Source: a virus
Virus record (IMG/VR): IMGVR_UViG_3300008219_000054
Coordinates: 1-32,320 of that record
DNA length: 32,320 bases
Reading direction: 5' to 3' (one strand)
The notes under the pieces: generated by a model
What the model saw: the letters and a program-made list of their open reading frames with translations, nothing else
Databases searched by the model: none
Told to the model about the DNA's origin: nothing
Translations under genes and position numbers: made by a program
In this document: piece by piece, positions 1 through 7,393 of the stretch
How the letters are laid out: every line of letters starts with the position of its first letter
Position numbering within the stretch: the first letter of the stretch is position 1

Positions 1-2430
1 ATCCAGGCCAATAGTGCCAGCGTCCAAGGCTTTAGCTAACCCATCCTGACCGGTGGCCTCGGCCCATTCTGCGGTGGCATCGGTAATATCAGCTAAGGCA
101 CTCACATATTGAGCCTTATTTTCTATGACGTTTTGCATCTCCGAGGCAACTAAGCCACCTACAAAGCCAGTCCCACCAGTAACCGCGCCGGCCGTGGTGG
201 CATCAACCAAGCTCGACATGGTATCGCCGCTAACGGGAGAAACAAGTGTTTCTTGCCGAGCCATTCTCTTGACAACTGCTTGACGATCCTTTTCGTATTG
301 CACCTCACGGTCAATTAGCCATTGGAACCAACTGTTCCAAAACATTTTATCCTCAGCTTCTTGGTTGGCCAATCTTTCCGCTCGGCGATCATCATTTATT
401 TCCCTAGCCGCCAACGACATTTGATGCTGTTGCTCGATACTGGCTTGGATGATTTTAATTTCGGTTTCGTGCTGTTCCTTTTTAATGCGCTTGATTTCAG
501 CTGCCGTCTTTTCAGCTTCAGCTACCCTTTCTTCTTCCACCTCTTTTGCTAATTTGACATCCAACTTCCGCAACATTTCTTGTTGCGCTCTGAGGTCAGC
601 TTCACCTTGCATCTGACGAGCTTTAGCTTCTTCCCTAGCTTTGGTGGCATCCTCAATAGCCTTCTTTGCCTTCAAGGCTTGCTCGGCTTCACTTAGGCCA
701 CCTTTGGTCGGTGCAGGTGGTGGTGTGACTGCTGGCAACTGGCTGGCATCTTTAGCCAACCGAATAAAATCGGTCAAGACATCTTTGCTCAAATTGAGAT
801 TCTTGGCTAGGATTCCAAGTTGCAGATTCCAGGCTTCGGCTTGCCTTTCGTTTTGTAAATCCCCGAAAGTGGAAATCAGTTGCTCAAAACTAGCCGCATC
901 AGCATCACCACTGACCCGGATCAAATTCTCCAACTGCATACTCAGGCCAGCCAAGCTATCTTTGGCCGCTTTGATGTCAGCTTCTTCACTACCGATCATC
1001 CCACTCAAGAAATCGCCTACTGTTTTCCCTTTATTCTCATCTTTTCTTAATTCTCTCAGGGCTAAGGTGCTTCGTTGCGCTGAAGTTTGCCCGGCATCCA
1101 TCTGCGCCTTAAACAGTGCCATAGCATCAACGCTCTTTTCTAATTGTGCAAAGGTGAGGCCGCCTAATAAAGCTACCCCTCCTTCACCGGGTTTGGCCGC
1201 CTTAAAAGCCTTGATCGTTTTTTGGTAAGCGTCGATCTTTTCTTCAGATCGTGTGATCTCTAAGGCTTGCATCCTTAATGCGCGGGTGGATTTCTTCAAT
1301 TCCTTAGAAAACTCGTTCCTGACCAACCGTTTTTGTAGTTCTAACCGACGAGCTAAGGCGGCATTAGCTCCCTCAATGGAACCGCCCTCATCACCCCACA
1401 ACCCTATCAGGCCGGGCAGTTGTTCCTTCAAGGATTTGACCACTTTCAGCAACTCATCGTGTAACCGTTCGGCTTCTTCGGTATCAAGGTTGGCATCAGC
1501 TAAAGCAGTTTGGATCTCACCATACCGAGTGATCAAGGTTTCCGTTTCGGTGTTCTGAGCCTTGAAGCTGGTGGTCATGGCTTCGATACGATTACCCACC
1601 GCCTCCAGCCGTTCATTGGCTGGCATCAGCATCTCGTTCAATTGGGATATTTTGTCAGTCCAATCGGTGGTCAACCTCGTCACTTCCGGCAAAGCCATAT
1701 TGCCGATAGTGGTCTTCAATTGGTTGAGGGTATCACCGAAATTCTCAAAAGCGTTGCTGGCGGTTTGGGCTACTGGTGGAATCGTCAATAGTGATTTATT
1801 AACACCAGACACAAAATCATCTACCGTTATGCCCATTGCTTCGATGTCTTTGGGAATAGCGGTGCCGAAGGCATCCTTCATTACCTGACGGATTTGTGGT
1901 ACCCGTTCGGCGATCTGATTAATCTCCTCGGCTGATAGCTTCCCTTTAGCCGCCATCTGGCTGAGAGCCAGAATCACTCCGTCTAATTCGGCTTTCCCTT
2001 TACCCACCGAGGCTAAAGCGTTACCGAAGGCCCGTAACGATTCTTCAGCTTGGCCAGCCGAGAAGCCAGCTGCTTGCAGGTTGGTTGAACCCTCCACCGC
2101 TTCCGGGAAACCAAGACCCGGCAGTTTAGCCACTTCCCGTAACCGTTTAAGTTGCCGATCAGCTTCCGCCGCACTACCGGTGACCGAAGTTAGGCCCACC
2201 CGGAACCGTTCGATTTGGGCGGCTGAGTCGATGAACTGTCTGCCGAAATTGAACAAGGCTTTACCGGTGCGAGTAATCATCTCACCGGCTTGGTTGATAT
2301 TACCTAGTTGCTGGAAAGTTCGGTCCAACCGGCTCATTACTGATTCGGCTTTCTTGGCACCTCGTTGCAGACCTTTAGTATCTAGGTTAAGATCAAATTC
2401 GATGTTGCCAAGATTGGTGGTGTCGGCCAT
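1..2430 (-). CDS. Tail tape measure protein, N-terminal 810 residues (partial)
   Basis: This frame is open from the ATG at 2430 to the left edge, so the C-terminal part lies outside the window. The protein sets tail length and scaffolds the tail tube. Residues about 65-250 match the phage tape measure domain: conserved blocks include EGSTNLQAAG, LALSQMAAKGKLS and NQIAERVPQIR. From about residue 480 it turns strongly charged and coiled-coil-like (runs of Glu, Lys, Ala and Gln), followed near the edge by Gly/Ala-rich, possibly membrane-active sequence. Its ATG overlaps the stop of the upstream chaperone frame (TAATG), so translation is probably coupled. Position after the two-frame chaperone and the tail tube gene is the standard siphovirus order. 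Confidence 0.93.
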   Translation of the reverse strand, partial: MADTTNLGNIEFDLNLDTKGLQRGAKKAESVMSRLDRTFQQLGNINQAGEMITRTGKALFNFGRQFIDSAAQIERFRVGLTSVTGSAAEADRQLKRLREVAKLPGLGFPEAVEGSTNLQAAGFSAGQAEESLRAFGNALASVGKGKAELDGVILALSQMAAKGKLSAEEINQIAERVPQIRQVMKDAFGTAIPKDIEAMGITVDDFVSGVNKSLLTIPPVAQTASNAFENFGDTLNQLKTTIGNMALPEVTRLTTDWTDKISQLNEMLMPANERLEAVGNRIEAMTTSFKAQNTETETLITRYGEIQTALADANLDTEEAERLHDELLKVVKSLKEQLPGLIGLWGDEGGSIEGANAALARRLELQKRLVRNEFSKELKKSTRALRMQALEITRSEEKIDAYQKTIKAFKAAKPGEGGVALLGGLTFAQLEKSVDAMALFKAQMDAGQTSAQRSTLALRELRKDENKGKTVGDFLSGMIGSEEADIKAAKDSLAGLSMQLENLIRVSGDADAASFEQLISTFGDLQNERQAEAWNLQLGILAKNLNLSKDVLTDFIRLAKDASQLPAVTPPPAPTKGGLSEAEQALKAKKAIEDATKAREEAKARQMQGEADLRAQQEMLRKLDVKLAKEVEEERVAEAEKTAAEIKRIKKEQHETEIKIIQASIEQQHQMSLAAREINDDRRAERLANQEAEDKMFWNSWFQWLIDREVQYEKDRQAVVKRMARQETLVSPVSGDTMSSLVDATTAGAVTGGTGFVGGLVASEMQNVIENKAQYVSALADITDATAEWAEATGQDGLAKALDAGTIGLD

Positions 2431-2639
2431 TATATTTTCCCTCGACGGAAGTTTTCCGGTGCTTTGCGGGACATCTCTTGATGCTTAGTTCTAACTTCGT
2501 CGATTTTTCGTTCTTGTTCTTCCAAATCCAAAATATGCAAATAGAGGAGCAGTTTCAAATACGGCATTTTGCGGTAAATTGTGCCGGGTGGTATATGCAA
2601 CCCTCTGGCCATATTCAGTTCCAAGCTAGCATATCCCAT
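2430..2639 (-). CDS. Tail assembly chaperone, downstream -1 frame (GT-type extension)
   Basis: A 69-codon frame lies just before the tape measure gene, where lambda-like phages carry the T part of the G-GT chaperone. It has an ATG at 2639, but the same frame is open further upstream through 2702 and beyond, across the end of the preceding gene. It is therefore probably made mainly as a -1 frameshift fusion of about 248 residues rather than alone. The visible part (MGYASLELNMARGLHIPPG, then a Leu-rich and Lys/Glu-rich tail ending KAPENFRRGKI) is small and charged. In the known systems the fusion coats the tape measure during tail assembly. Independent translation from 2639 is not excluded. Confidence 0.75.
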   Translation of the reverse strand: MGYASLELNMARGLHIPPGTIYRKMPYLKLLLYLHILDLEEQERKIDEVRTKHQEMSRKAPENFRRGKI

Positions 2640-2650
2640 CCAGGGCGGGA

Positions 2651-3175
2651 TCAGGCTGGTTTGCTTAGGTTGAGGATCTGAAAGATTTGTATGAAAAAAG
2701 GGGTTGAACCCTTTACCAGGGTGTCGATGACTTCGGCTGGATTAAGCAGTTTAATCACCTCCATCTCCACCTCTAACTTGGACGGGTCAGGATCGGGAAA
2801 CGGATCCAAAGCTATTTGTAAAACCTTGTAAATCCGGTCCCGCAGATCTTGTTTACCCAATAGGCGCAAGATGAAACGAGGAATAGCCGTTTCAGCCATC
2901 AAATCCTCGTCACCTTGCACCGATTCTAATAGAGCTTGTACCTCGGTCGAGATTAGCTCCAGTTTATAAAATGAGGGATAATGCAAACTGAGTTCGATCT
3001 TCTCCACCTCTCCGTTTCCGTCACGGCGATGGACGGTGAAAACCTCGGGAATATCAGCCATAACCTTACGCAGTTCTTCGGCTTGATCGCCGACACCGTC
3101 TTCTTTAAGGTTCTTGACCTGATTCTCAAGTTCTTCCACCTTGACTGTTAGGAAATCGAGTCGATCTTCACTCAT
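2651..3175 (-). CDS. Tail assembly chaperone, upstream frame (G-type)
   Basis: 174 residues, acidic, mostly helical, lying between the tail tube gene and the tape measure. Length, position and the overlapping -1 frame fit the G protein of the G/GT tail assembly chaperone pair. The N-terminus (residues 1-40) looks like a short coiled coil (VKVEELENQVKNLKED). The middle (about 55-130) resembles the compact helical chaperone core. The slip site C CCT TTT falls at codons 159-160, shortly before the stop at 2651-2653. Family assignment rests on context and architecture, because the primary sequence of these proteins is poorly conserved. Confidence 0.8.
   Translation of the reverse strand: MSEDRLDFLTVKVEELENQVKNLKEDGVGDQAEELRKVMADIPEVFTVHRRDGNGEVEKIELSLHYPSFYKLELISTEVQALLESVQGDEDLMAETAIPRFILRLLGKQDLRDRIYKVLQIALDPFPDPDPSKLEVEMEVIKLLNPAEVIDTLVKGSTPFFIQIFQILNLSKPA
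2696..2702 (-). other. -1 ribosomal frameshift slippery heptamer (C CCT TTT)
   Basis: On the minus strand the zero-frame codons read ACC CCT TTT TTC, giving the X XXY YYZ heptamer C CCT TTT. A -1 slip re-pairs both tRNAs on CCC and TTT and continues TTT CAT ACA AAT, which is exactly the frame of the downstream chaperone ORF. The zero frame would end at 2651. The fusion would hold 160 residues of the first frame plus 88 of the second. Confidence 0.8.
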
Positions 3176-3178
3176 AGA

Positions 3179-3709
3179 TTAAACACCGTCGTAAGCGTGA
3201 CCAAAGCCCCATTCACCGCCAGAATAAACGGCGAGACACATGAAAGTGACTGGAATCAATAACTCAGAATCCTTGCTATAAGTTAATTCCGCATCCAGTA
3301 CTGGTACTGCTGACGAAAACGTCCAGGTGCCTAAATTGGTGGCACTGGTTTGCCCGATGAACTTGATCGCCGTGGTGTTGTCATCCGCTGGTTCGGCTGT
3401 TAGTGAAATGCTGCTAGTGGCTGTTGGGACGCCAACACCATCATTCCCTCGCAACATCAAGTTCAGGTTAGACAAGGTTGATTCCAACAAACTGGTGGTC
3501 ACCGTCAATTCCGTTCTAGTACGGACGGACTTGATAAATCCCAAAGAATCTTGTGATTCTATGTTCAACCTATCCTCACTAAAATTGATGGACAGGCCAT
3601 CACGAAACCCTCCCAAAGACGTAAAGGCGGCGGCTCCTCCCCCAACGGGTTTCATAAATGCTTGCAAATCACCCGCCCCAATTAGAACATCACCAATGGT
3701 TGTAGCCAT
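3179..3709 (-). CDS. Major tail tube protein
   Basis: 176 residues, rich in Ser, Thr, Gly and Val with alternating beta-type sequence and no cysteine cluster. It sits just upstream of the chaperone pair, the usual place of the tail tube protein in long-tailed phages. The opening (MATTIGDVLIGAGDLQAFMK) and the block around residues 35-60 (LSINFSEDRLNIESQDSLG), which resembles the 'previously-seen' tube N-terminal strand and loop, fit tail tube subunits that stack as hexamers around the tape measure. The ATG at 3709 has a GGAG seven bases upstream. The gene directly upstream (3722-4321) could be a second tube or a tube-associated protein. Confidence 0.75.
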   Translation of the reverse strand: MATTIGDVLIGAGDLQAFMKPVGGGAAAFTSLGGFRDGLSINFSEDRLNIESQDSLGFIKSVRTRTELTVTTSLLESTLSNLNLMLRGNDGVGVPTATSSISLTAEPADDNTTAIKFIGQTSATNLGTWTFSSAVPVLDAELTYSKDSELLIPVTFMCLAVYSGGEWGFGHAYDGV

Positions 3710-3721
3710 AATTATTCTCCT

Positions 3722-4321
3722 TTATTCTGAAGCTGGTGGAGACCATGAAGATTCTGCCACCGCTTGATCGTCGATTTTGTTATAAGCCGTCACCTTGACA
3801 GCTACGGTTATGGTTGGTTCAGCTATTTCTACTGCATAATCCGGCAAGCCGGTGGTGATTGTTTCTTGGAAATCAACCCGGACAGTATTATCAACTTCGT
3901 TGCCATCCTCATCGGTGGTGGTACTAGGATCTCCACTACCGGTAATAGAAACCACTAATCGAGTTGTAGCCGAATCAGCTACCCCCGAAACTTTCAGTTT
4001 GCCATCACTGGCTTGAACCGTTAAAGTCGGTGCGCCTGGTGCCGTCGGTTGATTAACCTTGCCACCTTCCAGATCCTTGACCGATTCTTGGATTGCCTTA
4101 TTGTGATCGTCAATCTCTTTTTGGCGGTCGTAATCGACAAAAGCCGACTTCCCCCGCACAAACATCTGAACCTCTAAATCCTCTTGCCGCTCGGCATCTG
4201 TAGCCCCACTGACGGAATAATGCCCCGACACATCAACGACGGCCTTATCAGACGACCTGATAACACCTCCATTGACCTGGGGATATTGAATTGCGCCTAT
4301 GTCCAATTCTAGGTGTGACAT
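3722..4321 (-). CDS. Tail-associated structural protein with beta-sandwich-like C-terminus
   Basis: 199 residues. The N-terminal half (1-100) is mixed and ends in a charged helix (DRQKEIDDHNKAIQESVKDL). A Pro-rich hinge (VNQPTAPGAPT) leads to a Thr/Val/Ser-rich beta domain (about 105-199) that reads like an Ig-like or fibronectin-type sandwich, a common add-on displayed on tail tube or head surfaces. The gene starts the leftward tail cluster behind a 139-bp regulatory gap that carries TGTTAKGTT repeats, and GGAGG stands four bases before the ATG. Exact role not recognised: candidates are a tube-associated decoration protein or a second tube subunit. Confidence 0.6.
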   Translation of the reverse strand: MSHLELDIGAIQYPQVNGGVIRSSDKAVVDVSGHYSVSGATDAERQEDLEVQMFVRGKSAFVDYDRQKEIDDHNKAIQESVKDLEGGKVNQPTAPGAPTLTVQASDGKLKVSGVADSATTRLVVSITGSGDPSTTTDEDGNEVDNTVRVDFQETITTGLPDYAVEIAEPTITVAVKVTAYNKIDDQAVAESSWSPPASE

Positions 4322-4460
4322 TTAACCTCCCATGTTATGTTTGTTAGGTTATTTCTCTATTCTCAAAAGTTTTTGGCTAGAAAAATATTTCCTATAATAA
4401 AAATATATTATTCATTAGAAAGTTTGCAAAATTGATAAACAAACCTAACAAACACAACTT
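4322..4460 (-). promoter_or_regulatory. AT-rich intergenic region with TGTTAKGTT repeats; likely tail-operon promoter
   Basis: This 139-bp gap separates two leftward tail genes and is far more AT-rich than its surroundings. Three exact copies of the 9-mer TGTTAKGTT flank it: a tandem pair at 4333-4341 and 4342-4350 (plus orientation) and one inverted copy at 4442-4450. The same 9-mer occurs many times at 25846-26158. The right side holds weak leftward promoter-like boxes (TTGCAA near 4425, AT-rich -10 candidates near 4400), but none is a clear sigma-70 match. I infer a regulated promoter for the tail genes whose activator or repressor recognises the repeats. Confidence 0.55.
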
Positions 4461-4883
4461 TCACAGACTAATATAAGACCGAAATCTAACTGTTAAGTAA
4501 TGAACATCGGCTTCCAAGGCATCCCATAATGGGCCTATAGTGCCGAGAAAAAATTGCGATTTGCAAACGGTGGTGCCTTGCGTCCACCTCTCCACATTAG
4601 CCGCGGTCAGGATCTGGCTTTCTATTGAAGACAGGGTTGCCACATCAGCCGAACCGTTGTCCTCCGAAGCCACGAACACATTAAACCAGCCGTCATAATT
4701 CTGGATAGTGGAATCCATGCCCACATCGTTCAAACTAGCCACCACATTGACGGAGGGGTAGCTGATGCCGTCCGGTCGTTTCGGCCCTTTAGTGATCCCA
4801 CCGTTGAGCAATGAAGTCACGCCAGAGACGTTGACCAAAGTTGCTAACCCGATCAAATAAGCGTCAGTTGTTACAGCACCCAT
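4461..4883 (-). CDS. Tail terminator / tail completion protein
   Basis: 140 residues in the neck-to-tail gene order (connector, gp10-like, terminator, tube). The pattern of a helical N-terminus (LIGLATLVNVSGVTSLL), a GP/YPSV turn, central beta strands (VNVVASL, YDGWFNVFVASE), a long helix (LSSIESQILTAANV) and a final YLTVRFRSYISL strand matches the tail terminator fold (lambda gpU or DUF3168-like). These proteins cap the growing tail tube and dock it to the head. The assignment is from order, size and secondary-structure pattern, with no catalytic motif to confirm it. Confidence 0.55.
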   Translation of the reverse strand: MGAVTTDAYLIGLATLVNVSGVTSLLNGGITKGPKRPDGISYPSVNVVASLNDVGMDSTIQNYDGWFNVFVASEDNGSADVATLSSIESQILTAANVERWTQGTTVCKSQFFLGTIGPLWDALEADVHYLTVRFRSYISL

Positions 4884-4892
4884 TACACCTCC

Positions 4893-5234
4893 TTACAACT
4901 TGAATTCCCGCATAGCTTTTTTGGCTTCGGCTTTAGTGGGTTTGACCAAGACTCGATAACCGTCACGGAAATGGACGTGAACGGCATAATCCATAACGGC
5001 AAATATCTTGGCATACGGTCCGGCCGAACCCTCAAATAACCTATGCTCGATACTGGCCCTCAAATTACCGCTTCGATCTATCCAAGCACCGGGCCGATTA
5101 CCATCGCGACTATTATTGACACTTTGCCGACCCAAATAATCCAAGAAAGCCTCGCCTTTAGTCTCGATCTTGTCGATTACCCGATCCAACTGACGGGCTA
5201 CGAACTTCTCCACATTCTGCTTGGCTTGCAACAT
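4893..5234 (-). CDS. HK97 gp10-like neck / minor tail protein
   Basis: 113 residues: a long N-terminal helix (residues 3-40), then a short block with SVNNSRDGNRPGAWIDRSGNL, a beta segment (RASIEHRLF, AKIFAVMDYAVHVHF) and a Lys/Glu-rich C-terminal helix. HK97 gp10-type proteins show the same order: helix, S-G-L-R-x-S-I strand, Y-A-x-x-V-H-F strand, ending in a basic helix. They sit between the head-tail connectors and the tail terminator, as here. They help connect or complete the tail. Confidence 0.6.
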   Translation of the reverse strand: MLQAKQNVEKFVARQLDRVIDKIETKGEAFLDYLGRQSVNNSRDGNRPGAWIDRSGNLRASIEHRLFEGSAGPYAKIFAVMDYAVHVHFRDGYRVLVKPTKAEAKKAMREFKL

Positions 5235-5271
5235 TACAAGAACCTAACTATCGCCCCATGTTTTCCTGCCA

Positions 5272-6009
5272 TCACCAACTACAAAAGCATCCTTCGTCGT
5301 CAATCCCATCAAATACCAACTGCTGACCATCACCCTCTAACGACCTTAAACTTCGGCCACGATTGAGTATGGTATGATTGCCCACAACCTTCTGCATCCC
5401 CTCCTCCCACTCCACCATCCACTGAAACCGATCAGGATCTGTTTGCTGTAACTTTCTCCAAGCGTACGCACCCTGACGGAAACAACTGCCACCACAATTG
5501 TTGTGCGAAAACCCACGCCGATACATCAACGGAATCTCAATCCCCCAGCCATCGACCAATTTCATATAATCACGCTTCATCAACCGAGGCTCCCACAATA
5601 ACGGAAAGTCCACCTCGGCTCCCATCTTGATATACCGCTGACGTGGCCCATCCAAACGATGCGACTCCGTCCAGTCCAAGCCCAAATAAACCACACACGG
5701 CAGACGATCTTTGATATGCTTAACAAAAGGCTGGATCTTCAACTTGCGAGTACAGGAAAGGAACCGATTTGAACCAATTATCCCCTCCTCCTCAAATACC
5801 TCTGGTGGCGTTCGCCCGTCCTTATGCCTTGTTATCTCCCGATCCCACCTCGCCTCCAAATCATCTAGGAACCGATACAGATCATCGTCCTCCCAAGAGG
5901 TATCCGCAAACCATAACTCCACATCATCACCATAACGGCCTATCACCCTGTCTGCCGCTACCGCACTGGCTATGCCACCACTCAAACTGACAATATGACT
6001 CGCCGACAT
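5272..6009 (-). CDS. PP-loop ATPase of the PAPS reductase-like family
   Basis: 245 residues from the ATG at 6009; a GGAG lies eight bases upstream, and the frame also holds a TTG one codon earlier. Residues 8-18 (SLSGGIASAVA) form the PP-loop that binds the pyrophosphate of ATP. A set of cysteines follows: SCTRK near residue 85, NNCGGSC near 170 and GCFCSW at the C-terminus. This N-terminal SGG loop with a Cys-rich second half is typical of PAPS reductase-like phage proteins, relatives of sulfotransfer, DndC and tRNA-thiolation enzymes. It activates a substrate by adenylation; the substrate is unknown. It interrupts the neck and tail genes, so it is probably an acquired accessory gene. Confidence 0.75.
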   Translation of the reverse strand: MSASHIVSLSGGIASAVAADRVIGRYGDDVELWFADTSWEDDDLYRFLDDLEARWDREITRHKDGRTPPEVFEEEGIIGSNRFLSCTRKLKIQPFVKHIKDRLPCVVYLGLDWTESHRLDGPRQRYIKMGAEVDFPLLWEPRLMKRDYMKLVDGWGIEIPLMYRRGFSHNNCGGSCFRQGAYAWRKLQQTDPDRFQWMVEWEEGMQKVVGNHTILNRGRSLRSLEGDGQQLVFDGIDDEGCFCSW

Positions 6010-6022
6010 CAAAACAACTCCA

Positions 6023-6133
6023 TTAACCTTGGCGGGAGAATGAACGATATTTGCCTTGTTTACGTTGTTTACGACGCGGTTTCGGTTTCCGGCCTGGACG
6101 TTTTTTGATTTTATAATTGCATTTGAGAGGCAT
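6023..6133 (-). CDS. Very small, highly basic protein (36 aa)
   Basis: The ATG at 6133 overlaps the stop of the preceding gene (TAATG) and has AGGAG eight bases upstream. The product is about 45 percent Lys and Arg (for example KKRPGRKPKPRRKQRKQGK) with one Cys near the N-terminus. Such peptides can bind nucleic acid, but no family is recognised. Its own RBS and the coupled start argue that it is translated. It sits between a connector gene and the PP-loop ATPase gene. Confidence 0.5.
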   Translation of the reverse strand: MPLKCNYKIKKRPGRKPKPRRKQRKQGKYRSFSRQG

Positions 6134-6471
6134 TATATTCGCTCCTGTAAAGAGGTTTCCATGTGGCTAGTCCAGTCCTCAATTCCCAGCACATCAAAGG
6201 TAGTTGAACCCAAGACCACCACCACGCCACCTGACGGATAGGCCGACAAAACATTAGCGTACCTTTGGCTGTACATAGTGTGAGTCGATCTGTAGGCAGA
6301 ACCTGTCGCGTTGTCCGACACAGAAGCCACCGTCGGTTGCAAATCCACCTGAGCATCGGCCTGTAAAGCTGTCGGACTGCCCGTCACATAATTGAAGCTG
6401 GCATCCTGAGTAGCCGTTTCCTGTTGAATGGTGACGGTCGAAATATCAGTGGTATTAATGAACATATTCAT
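6133..6471 (-). CDS. Head-tail connector / head closure protein
   Basis: 112 residues, Thr/Val/Ala-rich, beta-type: MNMFINTTDISTVTIQQETA, a DAQVDLQP block, then YSQRYANVL and VVVVLGSTTFDVLGIEDW near the C-terminus. The size and the strand pattern resemble head closure (stopper) proteins that seal the portal and connectors before tail joining. The order portal side, adaptor (6797-7390), this gene, gp10-like and terminator supports that. The ATG at 6471 follows a TAA in another frame; AAGG stands roughly 15 bases upstream. No hallmark residue confirms the family. Confidence 0.5.
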   Translation of the reverse strand: MNMFINTTDISTVTIQQETATQDASFNYVTGSPTALQADAQVDLQPTVASVSDNATGSAYRSTHTMYSQRYANVLSAYPSGGVVVVLGSTTFDVLGIEDWTSHMETSLQERI

Positions 6472-6492
6472 TTAGGGCTTGTCACCTTGCCT

Positions 6493-6612
6493 TCAGGCTG
6501 GCCAATAACCGCCATAACAGCCGTTGTATCGGTTTCGTATCGGCCGATCTATAGTCTTACACTCTTTTTGAGGAACGGGCGGCTTAGATCGAGTTTTTGC
6601 CGATTCCTTCAT
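6493..6612 (-). CDS. Small ORF between connector genes (39 aa)
   Basis: The frame starts at the ATG at 6612, which overlaps the stop of the 63-residue gene (ATGA), and ends at a TGA at 6495-6493, shortly before the connector gene at 6471. The product is basic and Pro/Tyr/Gly-rich with two Cys and ends NRYNGCYGGYWPA. There is no strong Shine-Dalgarno, so expression would depend on coupling. It fills an otherwise empty 130-bp gap in a tightly packed operon, which is the main argument for it. No family recognised. Confidence 0.35.
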   Translation of the reverse strand: MKESAKTRSKPPVPQKECKTIDRPIRNRYNGCYGGYWPA

Positions 6613-6800
6613 TTGGCCGACACCTGACAAACCGCCCTCATCTGATCGCCCATCCGCATCATGTCACCAACTTCTTCCCGTTCCAACAACGACCAGCGAC
6701 GTTGAAGTTCGGCGTTTTGGCTCAACATCTCTCGCCATTTCTGGTCCGAGATTTGGCCGGACAGGTAACAAACGATGCGCATACTATTAAAATCTTTCAT
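6609..6800 (-). CDS. Small unknown protein in the connector cluster (63 aa)
   Basis: 63 residues, Met- and Arg-rich and mostly helical (SGQISDQKWREMLSQNAELQ, then RRWSLLEREEVGDMMRMG). The ATG at 6800 overlaps the stop of the adaptor gene at 6797 (ATGA), which indicates coupled translation. It has two Cys and no membrane segment. Position between the two connector genes suggests a small neck or assembly factor, but I do not recognise it. Confidence 0.55.
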   Translation of the reverse strand: MKDFNSMRIVCYLSGQISDQKWREMLSQNAELQRRWSLLEREEVGDMMRMGDQMRAVCQVSAK

Positions 6801-7390
6801 GCTCGATAAAGTTTGGGCACCCGTTTATTCAGGCCCATCCCCCGCCGATAATATTGTTCCATTTTGTCTTTCCAAGCATAACTCTCGCTGACGCTCCCTC
6901 GGCTGTTGCTATCCAAGGGCAAACGGCCAAAGTCGGGTGTCCAGCTCAGGAGATCGCCAGCGGCCCTCCAAACGTTGTAGCCTTTGCCGAAAAAATAGAG
7001 GTCAGTGTCGGGTGTGGTGCTGAAAGTATAAGTGCCATCGAACAGGTTGGCATCATCAGCCGTATGACTGGTATTATCCTCGGTTCTACCATCTCGTAAC
7101 GTGTAATCGGTTTCAAAGAAGCCGACCTTGGTGTAAAGGCTAAAATCCGGCACTTGGATCGGATAATTACTGCGCGGAATCCGATTCAGTGACACGTCAT
7201 CTCCCCGCCATCCTCGGCTGTAAAAATATCGGTAATCGCTGTCCCGATCCAGCAAGATATAGTCAAAATGGGTCCGATGCTGATCCAATACGTCTTGCAC
7301 TTTCTGGTCAGTGAAAGTGGCCGAACTTTCATCAGCCACCAAATATCTGGTATAGGTGATCAGGTCAGCCATCGTTGCTCTGACGGCCAT
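6797..7390 (-). CDS. Head-tail adaptor (connector) protein
   Basis: 197 residues. The N-terminus (MADLITYTRYLVADESSATFTDQKVQDVLDQHR is split here as MADLITYTRYLV and DQKVQDVLDQHR) is the helical bundle seen in phage adaptor proteins, whose short helices dock under the portal. The middle is rich in aromatic and Asp residues. The C-terminus (DKMEQYYRRGMGLNKRVPKL) is a basic helix. It is the first structural gene after the glycosyltransferase and is followed by closure, gp10-like and terminator genes, which fits an adaptor of the gp6/gp15 type. The ATG at 7390 lies just past the upstream stop at 7394; a second Met six codons in (MADLIT) is also possible. Confidence 0.6.
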   Translation of the reverse strand: MAVRATMADLITYTRYLVADESSATFTDQKVQDVLDQHRTHFDYILLDRDSDYRYFYSRGWRGDDVSLNRIPRSNYPIQVPDFSLYTKVGFFETDYTLRDGRTEDNTSHTADDANLFDGTYTFSTTPDTDLYFFGKGYNVWRAAGDLLSWTPDFGRLPLDSNSRGSVSESYAWKDKMEQYYRRGMGLNKRVPKLYRA

Positions 7391-7393
7391 AAA

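Noticed and set aside
322-2488. Several plus-strand ORFs across the left end
   Set aside because: They are antisense to the continuous tape measure frame, lack ribosome-binding sites and encode low-complexity Ser/Leu/Ala/Lys sequence.
5272-6009. PP-loop protein as a QueC-type 7-deazaguanine enzyme
   Set aside because: The loop reads SGGIAS rather than SGGxDS and no QueD, QueE, FolE or transglycosylase gene is present in the window.
7040-7060. Minus-strand CTGATGA, a possible second hammerhead core
   Set aside because: No GAAA in the right place and no stems; the same is true of the minus-strand CTGATGA sites near 22091, 23321 and 25484.
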